Assembly: GCA_964441595.1 (NCBI GenBank)
Contig: CAYTXM010000009.1
Location: 1-20,021, forward strand
DNA length: 20,021 nucleotides
Direction: 5' to 3'
DNA from: DAOVIY01 sp964441595
GTDB taxonomy: Bacteria; Patescibacteriota; Minisyncoccia; UBA6257
Shown: positions 7,807-12,667 of the stretch, in pieces
How the letters are laid out: every line of letters begins with the position of its first letter
How positions within the stretch are numbered: the first letter of the stretch is position 1
Notes under the pieces: model-generated
Database searches by the model: none
What the model was told of the DNA's origin: nothing
What the model saw: the letters and a program-made list of their open reading frames with translations, nothing else
Program-made: the position numbers and the translations under genes

Positions 7807-7836
7807 AAGCCCATCCACAAATAAGTGGATGGGCTT
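7807..7836 (-). terminator. Intrinsic terminator of the lipoprotein gene
   Basis: A perfect 12-bp stem (7807-7818 with 7825-7836, AAGCCCATCCAC and its complement) with a 6-base loop, followed on the minus strand by GATTTTTTT. It lies 14 bases past the lipoprotein stop and upstream of the CAP promoter, so it separates the two minus-strand units. Confidence 0.88.
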
Positions 7837-7850
7837 ATATTTTGTTCCTT

Positions 7851-8276
7851 CTACTGATGGCATTGGCAATCATCATAATGATTCTGCCCCTTTTGCTCCC
7901 GTACGCCATACGGACCCCAATAGCTAAATACTACATTATTGTTTGCTCCTGGGACGATAAGGGCATACTCCTCGTGTGATAAATACCAACAATTATCTCT
8001 TATTCTAATTACCGCTACTTCATTACAAAGAATGCCCACAATCGTTATTGATTGATAGGATTGATAAGGAAGAAAATGTTTTCCAGTTCCTTCGCCATTA
8101 ACAAGAATCTCTCCGTATACATCTGGAGAAGTCGAGATCACGGTCACATTACATTCAATGGTAATCGGCGGTTGGCAGCAATCAGGGGCAGTAATAATAA
8201 TATTGCACCCTGTCAACAAACCTCCCAGCAAAATTACTAAAACGAAAAATAGTCCTTTTCTTTTCATTCCTTTCAT
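7851..8276 (-). CDS. Cys-rich putative lipoprotein of unknown function
   Basis: A 141-residue protein. The N-terminus has basic residues, a hydrophobic core and the lipobox LLTGC, so Cys24 is probably lipidated by Lgt after LspA processing. The mature part has seven more cysteines (33, 34, 42, 84, 96, 137, 139), including a CC pair and a C-terminal CQC, and is otherwise rich in beta-strand-forming residues. I do not recognise the fold. It is the only gene in the window with a strong Shine-Dalgarno sequence (AAGGAGGA at 8284-8291, 7 bases before the ATG). It also has a near-perfect promoter and a strong terminator, so it forms a single-gene unit built for high expression. Its base composition looks less AT-rich than that of its neighbours. 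Both features could mean recent acquisition or an unusually highly expressed surface protein. Confidence 0.7.
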   Translation of the reverse strand: MKGMKRKGLFFVLVILLGGLLTGCNIIITAPDCCQPPITIECNVTVISTSPDVYGEILVNGEGTGKHFLPYQSYQSITIVGILCNEVAVIRIRDNCWYLSHEEYALIVPGANNNVVFSYWGPYGVREQKGQNHYDDCQCHQ

Positions 8277-8283
8277 TTCTAAG

Positions 8284-8291
8284 TCCTCCTT
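8284..8291 (-). promoter_or_regulatory. Strong Shine-Dalgarno sequence of the lipoprotein gene
   Basis: On the minus strand AAGGAGGA stands 7 bases before the ATG at 8276. It fixes this start over the second ATG three codons later. No other gene here has a comparable site. Confidence 0.85.
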
Positions 8292-8342
8292 TTTTATTTT
8301 AAAAACTTATTTAATTATCAAAAATACTATAATACTAATCAT

Positions 8343-8370
8343 ATTATACTACATTTTTATGATTTGTCAA
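8343..8370 (-). promoter_or_regulatory. Consensus promoter of the lipoprotein gene
   Basis: A perfect TTGACA (8370-8365) and a perfect TATAAT (8348-8343) are separated by 16 bases on the minus strand. The leader would be about 60 bases and contains the Shine-Dalgarno sequence. Confidence 0.8.
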
Positions 8371-8374
8371 CCTT

Positions 8375-8433
8375 CTATCACAAAATAACTGCCTATTTAC
8401 TCGTCTATTGACAATTAATGCCTTATGTGATAG
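8375..8433. promoter_or_regulatory. Spaced inverted repeat around the surface-protein promoter
   Basis: CTATCACA (8375-8382) and its exact complement TGTGATAG (8426-8433) lie 43 bases apart. The right arm overlaps the -10 box of the plus-strand promoter, while the left arm abuts the -35 box of the divergent lipoprotein promoter. This placement would suit a repressor acting on both genes, by looping or by paired binding. Confidence 0.4.
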
Positions 8434-8436
8434 TAT
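8408..8436 (+). promoter_or_regulatory. Promoter of the surface-protein gene
   Basis: A perfect TTGACA (8408-8413) and TAGTAT (8431-8436) are 17 bases apart; the ATG follows at 8474. Alternative -10 hexamers overlap just downstream. Confidence 0.6.
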
Positions 8437-8473
8437 TATATAAATCTTTAAACGAGAATAAAAAAACAAAACT

Positions 8474-10276
8474 ATGAAAAAGTTTTCTCATGAAACTCTC
8501 AGAAAATATATAATCCCAAGCTTTGTCTTAGGGGGTATTTTGCTATTTACATTAATAAGTCCATCTTTTGTAGATGCTTCTATTTGTCATTCTCCTGATT
8601 GTCATTATCCCACAACTACAACTACACAACCTCCTTGTACAACTACAACAACTTGTCCTCCGACTACAACCACTACGACTATTCCACCCACTACCACAAC
8701 CACTACTATTTGCCATTCTCCATCAGTAAATATCTCTGCTGCTCCGATTTCTGTATCTTATAACGGTTCTGCTACTTTGCATTGGACTTCTTCTAATACC
8801 AATTACTGTACTACATCTGCTTCTCCATATAATTACCAATGGAATAGTGGCGTAGATCTTAATGGAGACAAATCTATTTATAATCTCACACAAACTACTA
8901 CCTTTACTATCACTTGTACTGGCAATTGTGGCACAGTCACTGATAGCGTTACTGTCTATACCCAAGACCCTATTACTCGCTACGCCTGCAATTATTCTAC
9001 TTATCAATGTTATGAAACAACATCTGGTCCCTACGTTTCATATAATGATTGTACTAATGCTTGTCAAGCACCTATAACTAGATATGCTTGCAATTATTCT
9101 ACTTACCAATGTTATCAAACAACTTCTGGCTCTTATATTTCATATAATGATTGTGCTAATGCTTGTCAACAAACAAATCAATCTCTATCTGTTTCTTGTT
9201 CTGCCTCCCCTAATCCAGCCCAAACGAACCAAACAGTTACTTTTTCTAGTAATGTTTCTGGTGGTTCGGGAAATTATTCATATTATTGGTCTGGAGCAAC
9301 TTATGGAAACAGCTCATATAGCCAAAAAAGCTTCAGCTCAAATGGTAATTACACAGCCTATTTAACTGTCAATGATTCACAGAATAGAAGTGGAAGTGCT
9401 TCTTGTAGCGTAAATGTAGGTAATCAATGTACAAATACTGGTGCGCTTAGCCTATGGGCAGATAATTATACTATTGCTCAAGGAGAATCTACATATCTCC
9501 GTTGGACATCTAGTAATATGAATTATTGTACTGCCTCTAATGGGTGGAGCGGAAGCAAATCAACAAGTGGGTACGAATCTGTTTCTCCTAATTCTAATAC
9601 AACTTATTCTTTAACATGTTACGGTAGTTGTGGACAGGTTACACGTTCTATTACAATTTACACAACTTCTGTAAGCACTAATCTTAGCCTAACAAAATTA
9701 GGAAGAAATCTTTCGAATGGAGATAGGGTGTATTCAAAGGTTATTCGTGTCACTGAAGGAGATGTTATTGAATTTTACTTAACAATAACTGCAGGTAATA
9801 ATAGAGACCTTTATAATGTAAATATAAAAGACATTATGCCTTCTGTACTTAGTTATATGCCCAGCACTACTAAAATTAATGGTGTAGTACAAGCTGATAC
9901 TATAGCTACTACTGGCTTATCATTAGGAACAATTTATAAAGGCGCTAGTAAAACTATAGTATTTCAAGCTATTAGCCTTTCTTCAGGAACTTATTTAACT
10001 TACACCAATACTGCTGAAGTAACAGCAGACAATGAAACTAAAATAACAGATAGTGCTTCAATTACCTACGGATTAGTAGCTGGTGCTGCAACAATTCGAA
10101 CAGGCCCTTTGAACACTTTGTTAATATCTCTTATTATCAGTTTAATATCAGCTTTAATAATCTGGTATTACCTAAAATTTAATCCTAAAGGCCAATTGGT
10201 TTTTGCTAGATCTGAAAATAAAATTCGTGATATCTGGTTGGCATATACGCGTCGTCGCATTATGCGCAGAAATTAA
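8474..10276 (+). CDS. Modular Ig/PKD surface protein with Thr-rich stalk and C-terminal membrane anchor
   Basis: A 600-residue exported protein. In order it has: signal sequence or anchor (12-35); a Thr/Pro/Cys stalk (45-80); an Ig-like module (84-164) with the pattern WTSSNxNYCT and C-x-G-x-C-G; two 34-residue Cys/Tyr-rich repeats starting PITRYACNYS (166-199 and 200-233); a PKD-like domain (about 237-316); a second Ig-like module (320-398) repeating WTSSNMNYCT; a DUF11-like domain (402-533); a membrane helix (about 547-566); and a 34-residue basic cytoplasmic tail. It is very rich in Thr, Ser, Asn and Tyr, as expected of an extended, possibly glycosylated, adhesin-like protein. There is no LPxTG signal, so the neighbouring sortase may not anchor it. 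Paired cysteines suggest disulfides. Its binding target cannot be told from sequence. Confidence 0.75.
   Translation: MKKFSHETLRKYIIPSFVLGGILLFTLISPSFVDASICHSPDCHYPTTTTTQPPCTTTTTCPPTTTTTTIPPTTTTTTICHSPSVNISAAPISVSYNGSATLHWTSSNTNYCTTSASPYNYQWNSGVDLNGDKSIYNLTQTTTFTITCTGNCGTVTDSVTVYTQDPITRYACNYSTYQCYETTSGPYVSYNDCTNACQAPITRYACNYSTYQCYQTTSGSYISYNDCANACQQTNQSLSVSCSASPNPAQTNQTVTFSSNVSGGSGNYSYYWSGATYGNSSYSQKSFSSNGNYTAYLTVNDSQNRSGSASCSVNVGNQCTNTGALSLWADNYTIAQGESTYLRWTSSNMNYCTASNGWSGSKSTSGYESVSPNSNTTYSLTCYGSCGQVTRSITIYTTSVSTNLSLTKLGRNLSNGDRVYSKVIRVTEGDVIEFYLTITAGNNRDLYNVNIKDIMPSVLSYMPSTTKINGVVQADTIATTGLSLGTIYKGASKTIVFQAISLSSGTYLTYTNTAEVTADNETKITDSASITYGLVAGAATIRTGPLNTLLISLIISLISALIIWYYLKFNPKGQLVFARSENKIRDIWLAYTRRRIMRRN
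8969..9172 (+). repeat. Two 102-bp tandem repeats within the surface-protein gene
   Basis: Units 8969-9070 and 9071-9172 encode 34 residues each. Both read PITRYACNYSTYQCY, then a Thr-Thr-Ser-Gly turn and YNDC-x-NAC, differing at only a few residues. Each unit holds four cysteines, which suggests a small disulfide-bonded module that can vary in copy number. Confidence 0.9.
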
Positions 10277-10292
10277 AAAAACTAATAAATTA

Positions 10293-10324
10293 AAAAACAA
10301 CCACGATAAATCGTGGCTGTTTTA
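10293..10324. terminator. Bidirectional terminator between convergent genes
   Basis: The stem CCACGA/TCGTGG (10301-10306 with 10311-10316) has a TAAA loop, extends outwards with one mismatch, and is flanked by A and T runs. It ends the surface-protein gene on plus and the small membrane protein gene on minus. Confidence 0.85.
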
Positions 10325-10346
10325 AATTTCCATGTTTATCTTAATC

Positions 10347-10655
10347 TTATCTTAACATTGAAACATCCTTAGGCATCACCAATGTGCCAATAATTCCTAC
10401 CCAACCAAAAACAAAATAAAGTAAGACCATTGCAATAATGATACCCATACCAATAAAACCCATTTTCCTTCTAAATGGTTCGTATTTATCATATTTTAAA
10501 CCCAAAACAAAAGCAATTATTGAAACAATAAAGATGGCCAGTGGAATTAAACCAAAACTAAATCCAAAAACTATTTGCATTAATCCACCAACAAAAACGG
10601 TCAGGCCATAATTTTCTTCCTGCATACCTATTTTTTTATTCCAATCTATTTTCAT
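10347..10655 (-). CDS. Small three-helix membrane protein of unknown function
   Basis: A 102-residue protein with hydrophobic segments at about 16-35, 37-53 and 66-93. A charged loop (KYDKYEPFRRK) lies between the second and third, and short soluble ends flank them. I do not recognise a named family; it resembles the many small membrane proteins of CPR genomes. The Met at the start is supported by a TATAAT whose transcript would begin almost at the ATG. A second Met at codon 11 is possible. It faces the surface-protein gene across a shared terminator. No functional call is justified. Confidence 0.6.
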   Translation of the reverse strand: MKIDWNKKIGMQEENYGLTVFVGGLMQIVFGFSFGLIPLAIFIVSIIAFVLGLKYDKYEPFRRKMGFIGMGIIIAMVLLYFVFGWVGIIGTLVMPKDVSMLR

Positions 10656-11056
10656 AATATTTATATTATACCAAATACTATAAACTTAGAAAACACAAGA
10701 GGCAATCCTTCATATTAAATTGGCAGGGTCCATTAAAGGACATGTTTAGAACTTTAGATTGGAAAAGAATAAAAGAAGAAATTGAACCTTTTAAAATTAT
10801 CATTGAACAAAAATCATTACCCGTATAAATTGTAACCGCTTAATAAATCCTTTCATTAAATCCTCCGAAAAACGGACAATATTAAAACCTATTTGATAGT
10901 TTTTTATATCTAATTTTTATAAATCAAGAAAAAATTGTGTGGCCTGCTTTTGATAATATAATAATTAAACCTTCTTCTAAAACTACTAATATAAAACTAT
11001 TAAAGCAATGAATAATTACTGAAAGGTCTTACTATTATTTTTTGTGCTTATTATCC
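10656..11056. other. Intergenic stretch with a possible small or decayed coding region
   Basis: A 401-base gap. Besides the promoter at its left end it holds an open frame on plus. An ATG at 10742 gives a 28-residue product (MFRTLDWKRIKEEIEP...) ending at 10828. The same frame stays open upstream to about 10673, including WQGPLKD, without a standard start. The composition looks protein-like (charged, amphipathic), and the element could be a decayed antitoxin-like gene, but I cannot name a family. From 10829 to 11056 I see only AT-rich DNA and a weak hairpin (TCCG-AAAAA-CGGA near 10863). Confidence 0.3.
10665..10670 (-). promoter_or_regulatory. Extended -10 promoter, possibly giving a leaderless mRNA
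   Basis: On the minus strand TGGTATAAT forms an extended -10 element, with TATAAT at 10670-10665 and no good -35 box. The A of the ATG is at 10655, so the predicted RNA would have a leader of only a few bases. Confidence 0.5.
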
Positions 11057-11257
11057 TTATTGTACTTTTGGCTCTACTAAGGAAGCGAAAGCCAAATAAA
11101 CAGCTGACAAGCCAACCAAAATATAAACTATTCTTGAAATAGCAGACATTGCCCCAAAAATAGCTGCGACCAAATCAAAATTAAACAAACCTACTAATCC
11201 CCAATTTAAACCTCCAACAATAACAAGGACTAAAGCTATTATTTTTAATGTTTTCAT
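11057..11257 (-). CDS. DUF378 (YuzA-like) membrane protein
   Basis: A 66-residue protein with two membrane helices. The first contains the family hallmark GGLNWGLVGLFNFDLVAAIFG and the second is IVYILVGLSAVYLAF. This is the DUF378 family, widespread and of unknown function. An ATG further upstream at 11326 would add 23 residues. I reject it because the best -10 box (11315-11310) would then lie inside the gene, and because the added residues break the usual N-terminus of the family. The start has no Shine-Dalgarno sequence. The gene stands alone on the minus strand, downstream of tRNA-His. Confidence 0.85.
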   Translation of the reverse strand: MKTLKIIALVLVIVGGLNWGLVGLFNFDLVAAIFGAMSAISRIVYILVGLSAVYLAFASLVEPKVQ

Positions 11258-11309
11258 GGTAATTTTAATGATTAATTTAAAAAAGATTATTATAATCGAC
11301 CCTTTATTT

Positions 11310-11338
11310 ATTATACCATAAGTCAAATCTTCTTTAAA
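11310..11338 (-). promoter_or_regulatory. Promoter of the DUF378 gene
   Basis: On the minus strand an extended -10 (TGGTATAAT; TATAAT at 11315-11310) follows a weak -35 TTTAAA (11338-11333) after 17 bases. The leader would be about 45 bases. Confidence 0.5.
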
Positions 11339-11347
11339 GATAATTTA

Positions 11348-11374
11348 AAAAGTCTTTTTAAATAAAGGACTTTT
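11348..11374 (-). terminator. Weak terminator after tRNA-His
   Basis: AAAAGTC (11348-11354) pairs with GACTTTT (11368-11374), with further A/T pairs inside. On the minus strand a short T run follows. It is AT-rich and so only a moderate candidate. Confidence 0.4.
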
Positions 11375-11384
11375 AAGTCAACAG

Positions 11385-11457
11385 GGTGAGCGAGGAGATT
11401 TGAACTCCCAACCACTTCGGCCACAGCGAAGTGCTCTACCATTGAGCTACGCCCACC
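11385..11457 (-). tRNA. tRNA-His (GUG)
   Basis: The cloverleaf has acceptor GTGGGCG/CGCTCAC, anticodon stem CTTCG/CGAAG with loop CTGTGGC (anticodon GUG) and T arm GGGAG-TTCAAAT-CTCCT. An encoded extra 5' G (G-1 at 11457) pairs with discriminator C73 (11385), the identity mark of tRNA-His. CCA is not encoded (CTG follows). Confidence 0.95.
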
Positions 11458-11471
11458 ATCATTTCAGTCCT

Positions 11472-11500
11472 ATTATAAATCAAAAAAGCTTTTATTTCAA
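11472..11500 (-). promoter_or_regulatory. Promoter of tRNA-His
   Basis: TTGAAA (11500-11495) and a perfect TATAAT (11477-11472) are 17 bases apart on the minus strand. Transcription would start about 8 bases before the mature 5' end. Confidence 0.7.
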
Positions 11501-11509
11501 GTAAAGATG

Positions 11510-11518
11510 TGTTAAAAT
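11510..11518 (+). promoter_or_regulatory. Extended -10 for tRNA-Arg/tRNA-Pro
   Basis: TGTTAAAAT is an extended -10 with TAAAAT at 11513-11518, about 11 bases before the tRNA-Arg 5' end. No -35 box is recognisable. It is divergent from the tRNA-His promoter. Confidence 0.4.
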
Positions 11519-11529
11519 AAAAACCAGCT

Positions 11530-11601
11530 CTCCCTGTAGCTCAATGGATAGAGTGGCGGCCTTCTAAGCCGTTGATGGAGGTTCGACTCCTCCCAGGGAG
11601 A
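11530..11601 (+). tRNA. tRNA-Arg (UCU)
   Basis: Acceptor CTCCCTG/CAGGGAG is followed by TA at positions 8-9. The anticodon loop is CTTCTAA (anticodon UCU) on stem GCGGC/GCCGT, and the T arm is GGAGG-TTCGACT-CCTCC. The discriminator is A; CCA is not encoded (CAT follows). Confidence 0.94.
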
Positions 11602-11615
11602 CATAAAAAATATAT

Positions 11616-11689
11616 CGGGGGATAGTGTAATGGTAGCACGAGTCTTTTGGGAAGATTTAGTCCGGGTTCGAGTCCCGGTTCCCCGACCA
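11616..11689 (+). tRNA. tRNA-Pro (UGG)
   Basis: Acceptor CGGGGGA/TTCCCCG; anticodon stem AGTCT/AGATT with loop TTTGGGA, so the anticodon is UGG; T arm CCGGG-TTCGAGT-CCCGG. The discriminator is A and the CCA end is encoded (11687-11689). It lies 14 bases after tRNA-Arg, so the two are probably cut from one transcript. Confidence 0.93.
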
Positions 11690-11693
11690 AATA

Positions 11694-11724
11694 AAAGAAT
11701 GGGTTTACCCATTCTTTCTTATTT
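11694..11724 (+). terminator. Terminator of the tRNA-Arg/tRNA-Pro unit
   Basis: An 11-bp stem (AAAGAATGGGT with its complement, 11694-11704 and 11707-11717) with a tight loop, followed by TCTTATTT. Confidence 0.7.
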
Positions 11725-11798
11725 GCCAAAAATTTGTTTAAGTCTAAAGTTTTTGCTATGCTATCTTAGATAATCCTAGGTAAAAAAATATGCCTAAT

Positions 11799-11869
11799 GG
11801 GCTCATAGTATAGTGGCAATATACCGCATTCGCATTGCGGAGACGCGAGTTCGATTCTCGCTGAGTCCA
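11799..11869 (+). tRNA. tRNA-Ala (CGC)
   Basis: Acceptor GGGCTCA/TGAGTCC contains the G3-U70 wobble pair that identifies alanine tRNAs. The anticodon stem CCGCA/TGCGG carries loop TTCGCAT, giving anticodon CGC (reads GCG). The T arm is GCGAG-TTCGATT-CTCGC. The discriminator is A; CCA is not encoded (CAA follows). A CGC isoacceptor is notable in so AT-rich a genome, where GCG is a rare codon. Confidence 0.93.
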
Positions 11870-11898
11870 CAAATATTTTGTTTCGCACTGTTTAATAG

Positions 11899-11927
11899 TG
11901 TTTCACACTTTGTTTCACACAATGTTT
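11899..11927 (+). repeat. 29-bp direct repeat, copy 1
   Basis: Two TGTTTCACAC units, 12 bases apart from start to start, are followed by AATGTTT. It matches 12098-12126 at 28 of 29 positions. Confidence 0.9.
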
Positions 11928-11941
11928 GGCGACAAACATTT

Positions 11942-11975
11942 CATTAACTTTGTTTCATGTGAAACAAAGTTAATG
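11942..11975. promoter_or_regulatory. parS-like palindrome
   Basis: Two perfectly complementary 16-base arms (11942-11957 and 11960-11975) flank a TG centre. The core TGTTTCATGTGAAACA (11951-11966) differs at one base from the canonical chromosomal ParB site TGTTTCACGTGAAACA; the right half GTGAAACA is exact. As RNA the same sequence would form a long hairpin. The role as a centromere site is an inference, because no parA or parB is in the window. Confidence 0.5.
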
Positions 11976-12000
11976 TTATTTTCTCTATTTAATACTACTT

Positions 12001-12066
12001 TTTGGCTTAATAAAGCTACAGCTAGCTTAGATTACTTGGTTTGCCCATAAATAAGCCAAATTTTTT
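12001..12066 (+). terminator. Stem-loop with inner hairpin followed by T6 (terminator or small RNA end)
   Basis: TTTGGCTTA (12001-12009) pairs with TAAGCCAAA (12052-12060). An inner hairpin AAGCTA-CAGC-TAGCTT lies at 12013-12028, and six T follow at 12061-12066. It could be the 3' end of a small structured RNA or a terminator for transcripts from tRNA-Ala, 130 bases upstream. Confidence 0.4.
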
Positions 12067-12097
12067 AGCAAAAGTTAGGAAATGGCTTTGTTAATAT

Positions 12098-12126
12098 TGT
12101 TTCACACTTTGTTTCACACAACGTTT
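12098..12126 (+). repeat. 29-bp direct repeat, copy 2
   Basis: Same as 11899-11927 except T to C at one position, in the same orientation, 199 bases downstream. Confidence 0.9.
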
Positions 12127-12150
12127 ACCGTGTCACAAAGTCAATTTAAT

Positions 12151-12530
12151 CTAAAATTGTAAAAATATATCTTTATAATACCGAATCACTGGTTTTTCTT
12201 TAAAATTATCTATTTCTATGGCAATAAAGTCAAAGCGCCATGGTTTATCTTCTAAATTATATTGGTTTAGATAACTTAAAAAGGCTCGCTTTAAACGACG
12301 AACCTTTTTTGAAGTTAATGTTTCTTCTGGACTTAAACTGCAAGCATAATTTAATTGTCTTGTTTTAACTTCTACAAAAACTAATTCTTTTGTTTTTTTT
12401 ATCTTTTGCAATAATATCAATTTCACCCCATTCCCTTTGAAAATTTCTTTGTATAATCTGGTAGTGGCTATTCTGAAGATAAGCTATTGCTTTATCTTCT
12501 CCAAAAAAAACCAATTCTCCCTATTCTCAT
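12151..12530 (-). pseudogene. YraN/UPF0102-family nuclease-like gene with two frameshifts
   Basis: Read across frames, the minus strand from the ATG at 12530 gives a full UPF0102 (YraN) protein of about 125 residues: MRIGRIGFF, then GEDKAIAYLQNSHYQIIQRN, WGEIDIIAKDKK, ELVFVEVKTR, the K-rich helix and WRFDFIAIEI. The motifs G-E-I-D and FVEVKTR are the predicted nuclease-like active site. The frame is broken twice, each time in a run of eight identical bases (12503-12510 and 12393-12400), and in both cases one base fewer would restore it. Only the 91 residues from 12426 are open without a shift, and these lack the first half of the active site. It is either a young pseudogene, a double sequence error, or a gene read by slippage. 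YraN proteins are often near ribosomal or RNase HII genes; its role is poorly known. Confidence 0.75.
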
Positions 12531-12577
12531 TCTTTTATTTTAATATTTTTACTTCATAATTACAAATTTTGTAAAAC

Positions 12578-12604
12578 TTGACTTTTCTTAAAAAAGAATA
12601 TAAA
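12578..12604 (+). promoter_or_regulatory. Likely promoter of nusA
   Basis: TTGACT (12578-12583) and TATAAA (12599-12604), each 5 of 6, are 15 bases apart, slightly short. Transcription would start near 12611, giving a leader of about 57 bases before the ATG at 12668. Confidence 0.5.
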
Positions 12605-12622
12605 CTATTAAAAATAACGATG

Positions 12623-12649
12623 AGATCGCCCAAAGGCGATCTTTCTTAA
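12623..12649 (+). terminator. Terminator-like hairpin in the nusA leader (possible attenuator)
   Basis: AGATCGCC (12623-12630) and GGCGATCT (12635-12642) form a perfect 8-bp stem with loop CAAA, followed by TTCTTAAT. It is the most GC-rich element near here. It sits between the nusA promoter and start codon, and no gene ends upstream on this strand. Confidence 0.55.
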
Positions 12650-12667
12650 TAAAATTAACAGAAAAAT

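Larger units (their letters stand above)
11870..12150. other. Gene-free, repeat-rich region with parS-like site
   Basis: These 281 bases between tRNA-Ala and the broken yraN gene hold no credible coding frame. They contain direct copies of TGTTTCACAC (and one TGTTTCGCAC) starting at 11879, 11899, 11911, 12098 and 12110, a long palindrome at 11942-11975, a short hairpin at 11922-11939 (ATGTTTG/CAAACAT) and a stem-loop plus T-run at 12001-12066. The density of repeated half-sites suggests a binding platform for a DNA-binding protein. Confidence 0.7.

Noticed and set aside
8580..8710. Simple ACN/ACT repeat as a mobile or regulatory repeat
   Set aside because: It is the in-frame coding of the Thr-rich stalk, explained by the protein.
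9084..9365. Plus-strand frame of 93 residues and others within the surface-protein gene
   Set aside because: They are alternative frames of the Tyr/Cys-rich repeats without start signals or recognisable domains.
11258..11326. Longer start for the DUF378 protein
   Set aside because: It would place the best -10 promoter box inside the gene and add residues foreign to the family.
11512..11729. Two overlapping minus-strand frames of 62-66 residues
   Set aside because: They run antisense through tRNA-Arg and tRNA-Pro; both tRNAs fold completely, so the frames are by-products.
11942..11975. Palindrome as an ordinary intrinsic terminator for tRNA-Ala
   Set aside because: The stem is AT-rich, has a 2-base loop and is not followed by a clean T-run; the match to the parS core explains it better, though an RNA role is not excluded.
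11879..12126. CRISPR array
   Set aside because: The repeats are short, irregularly spaced (12, 20, 40, 147 bases), and there are no uniform spacers or cas genes.
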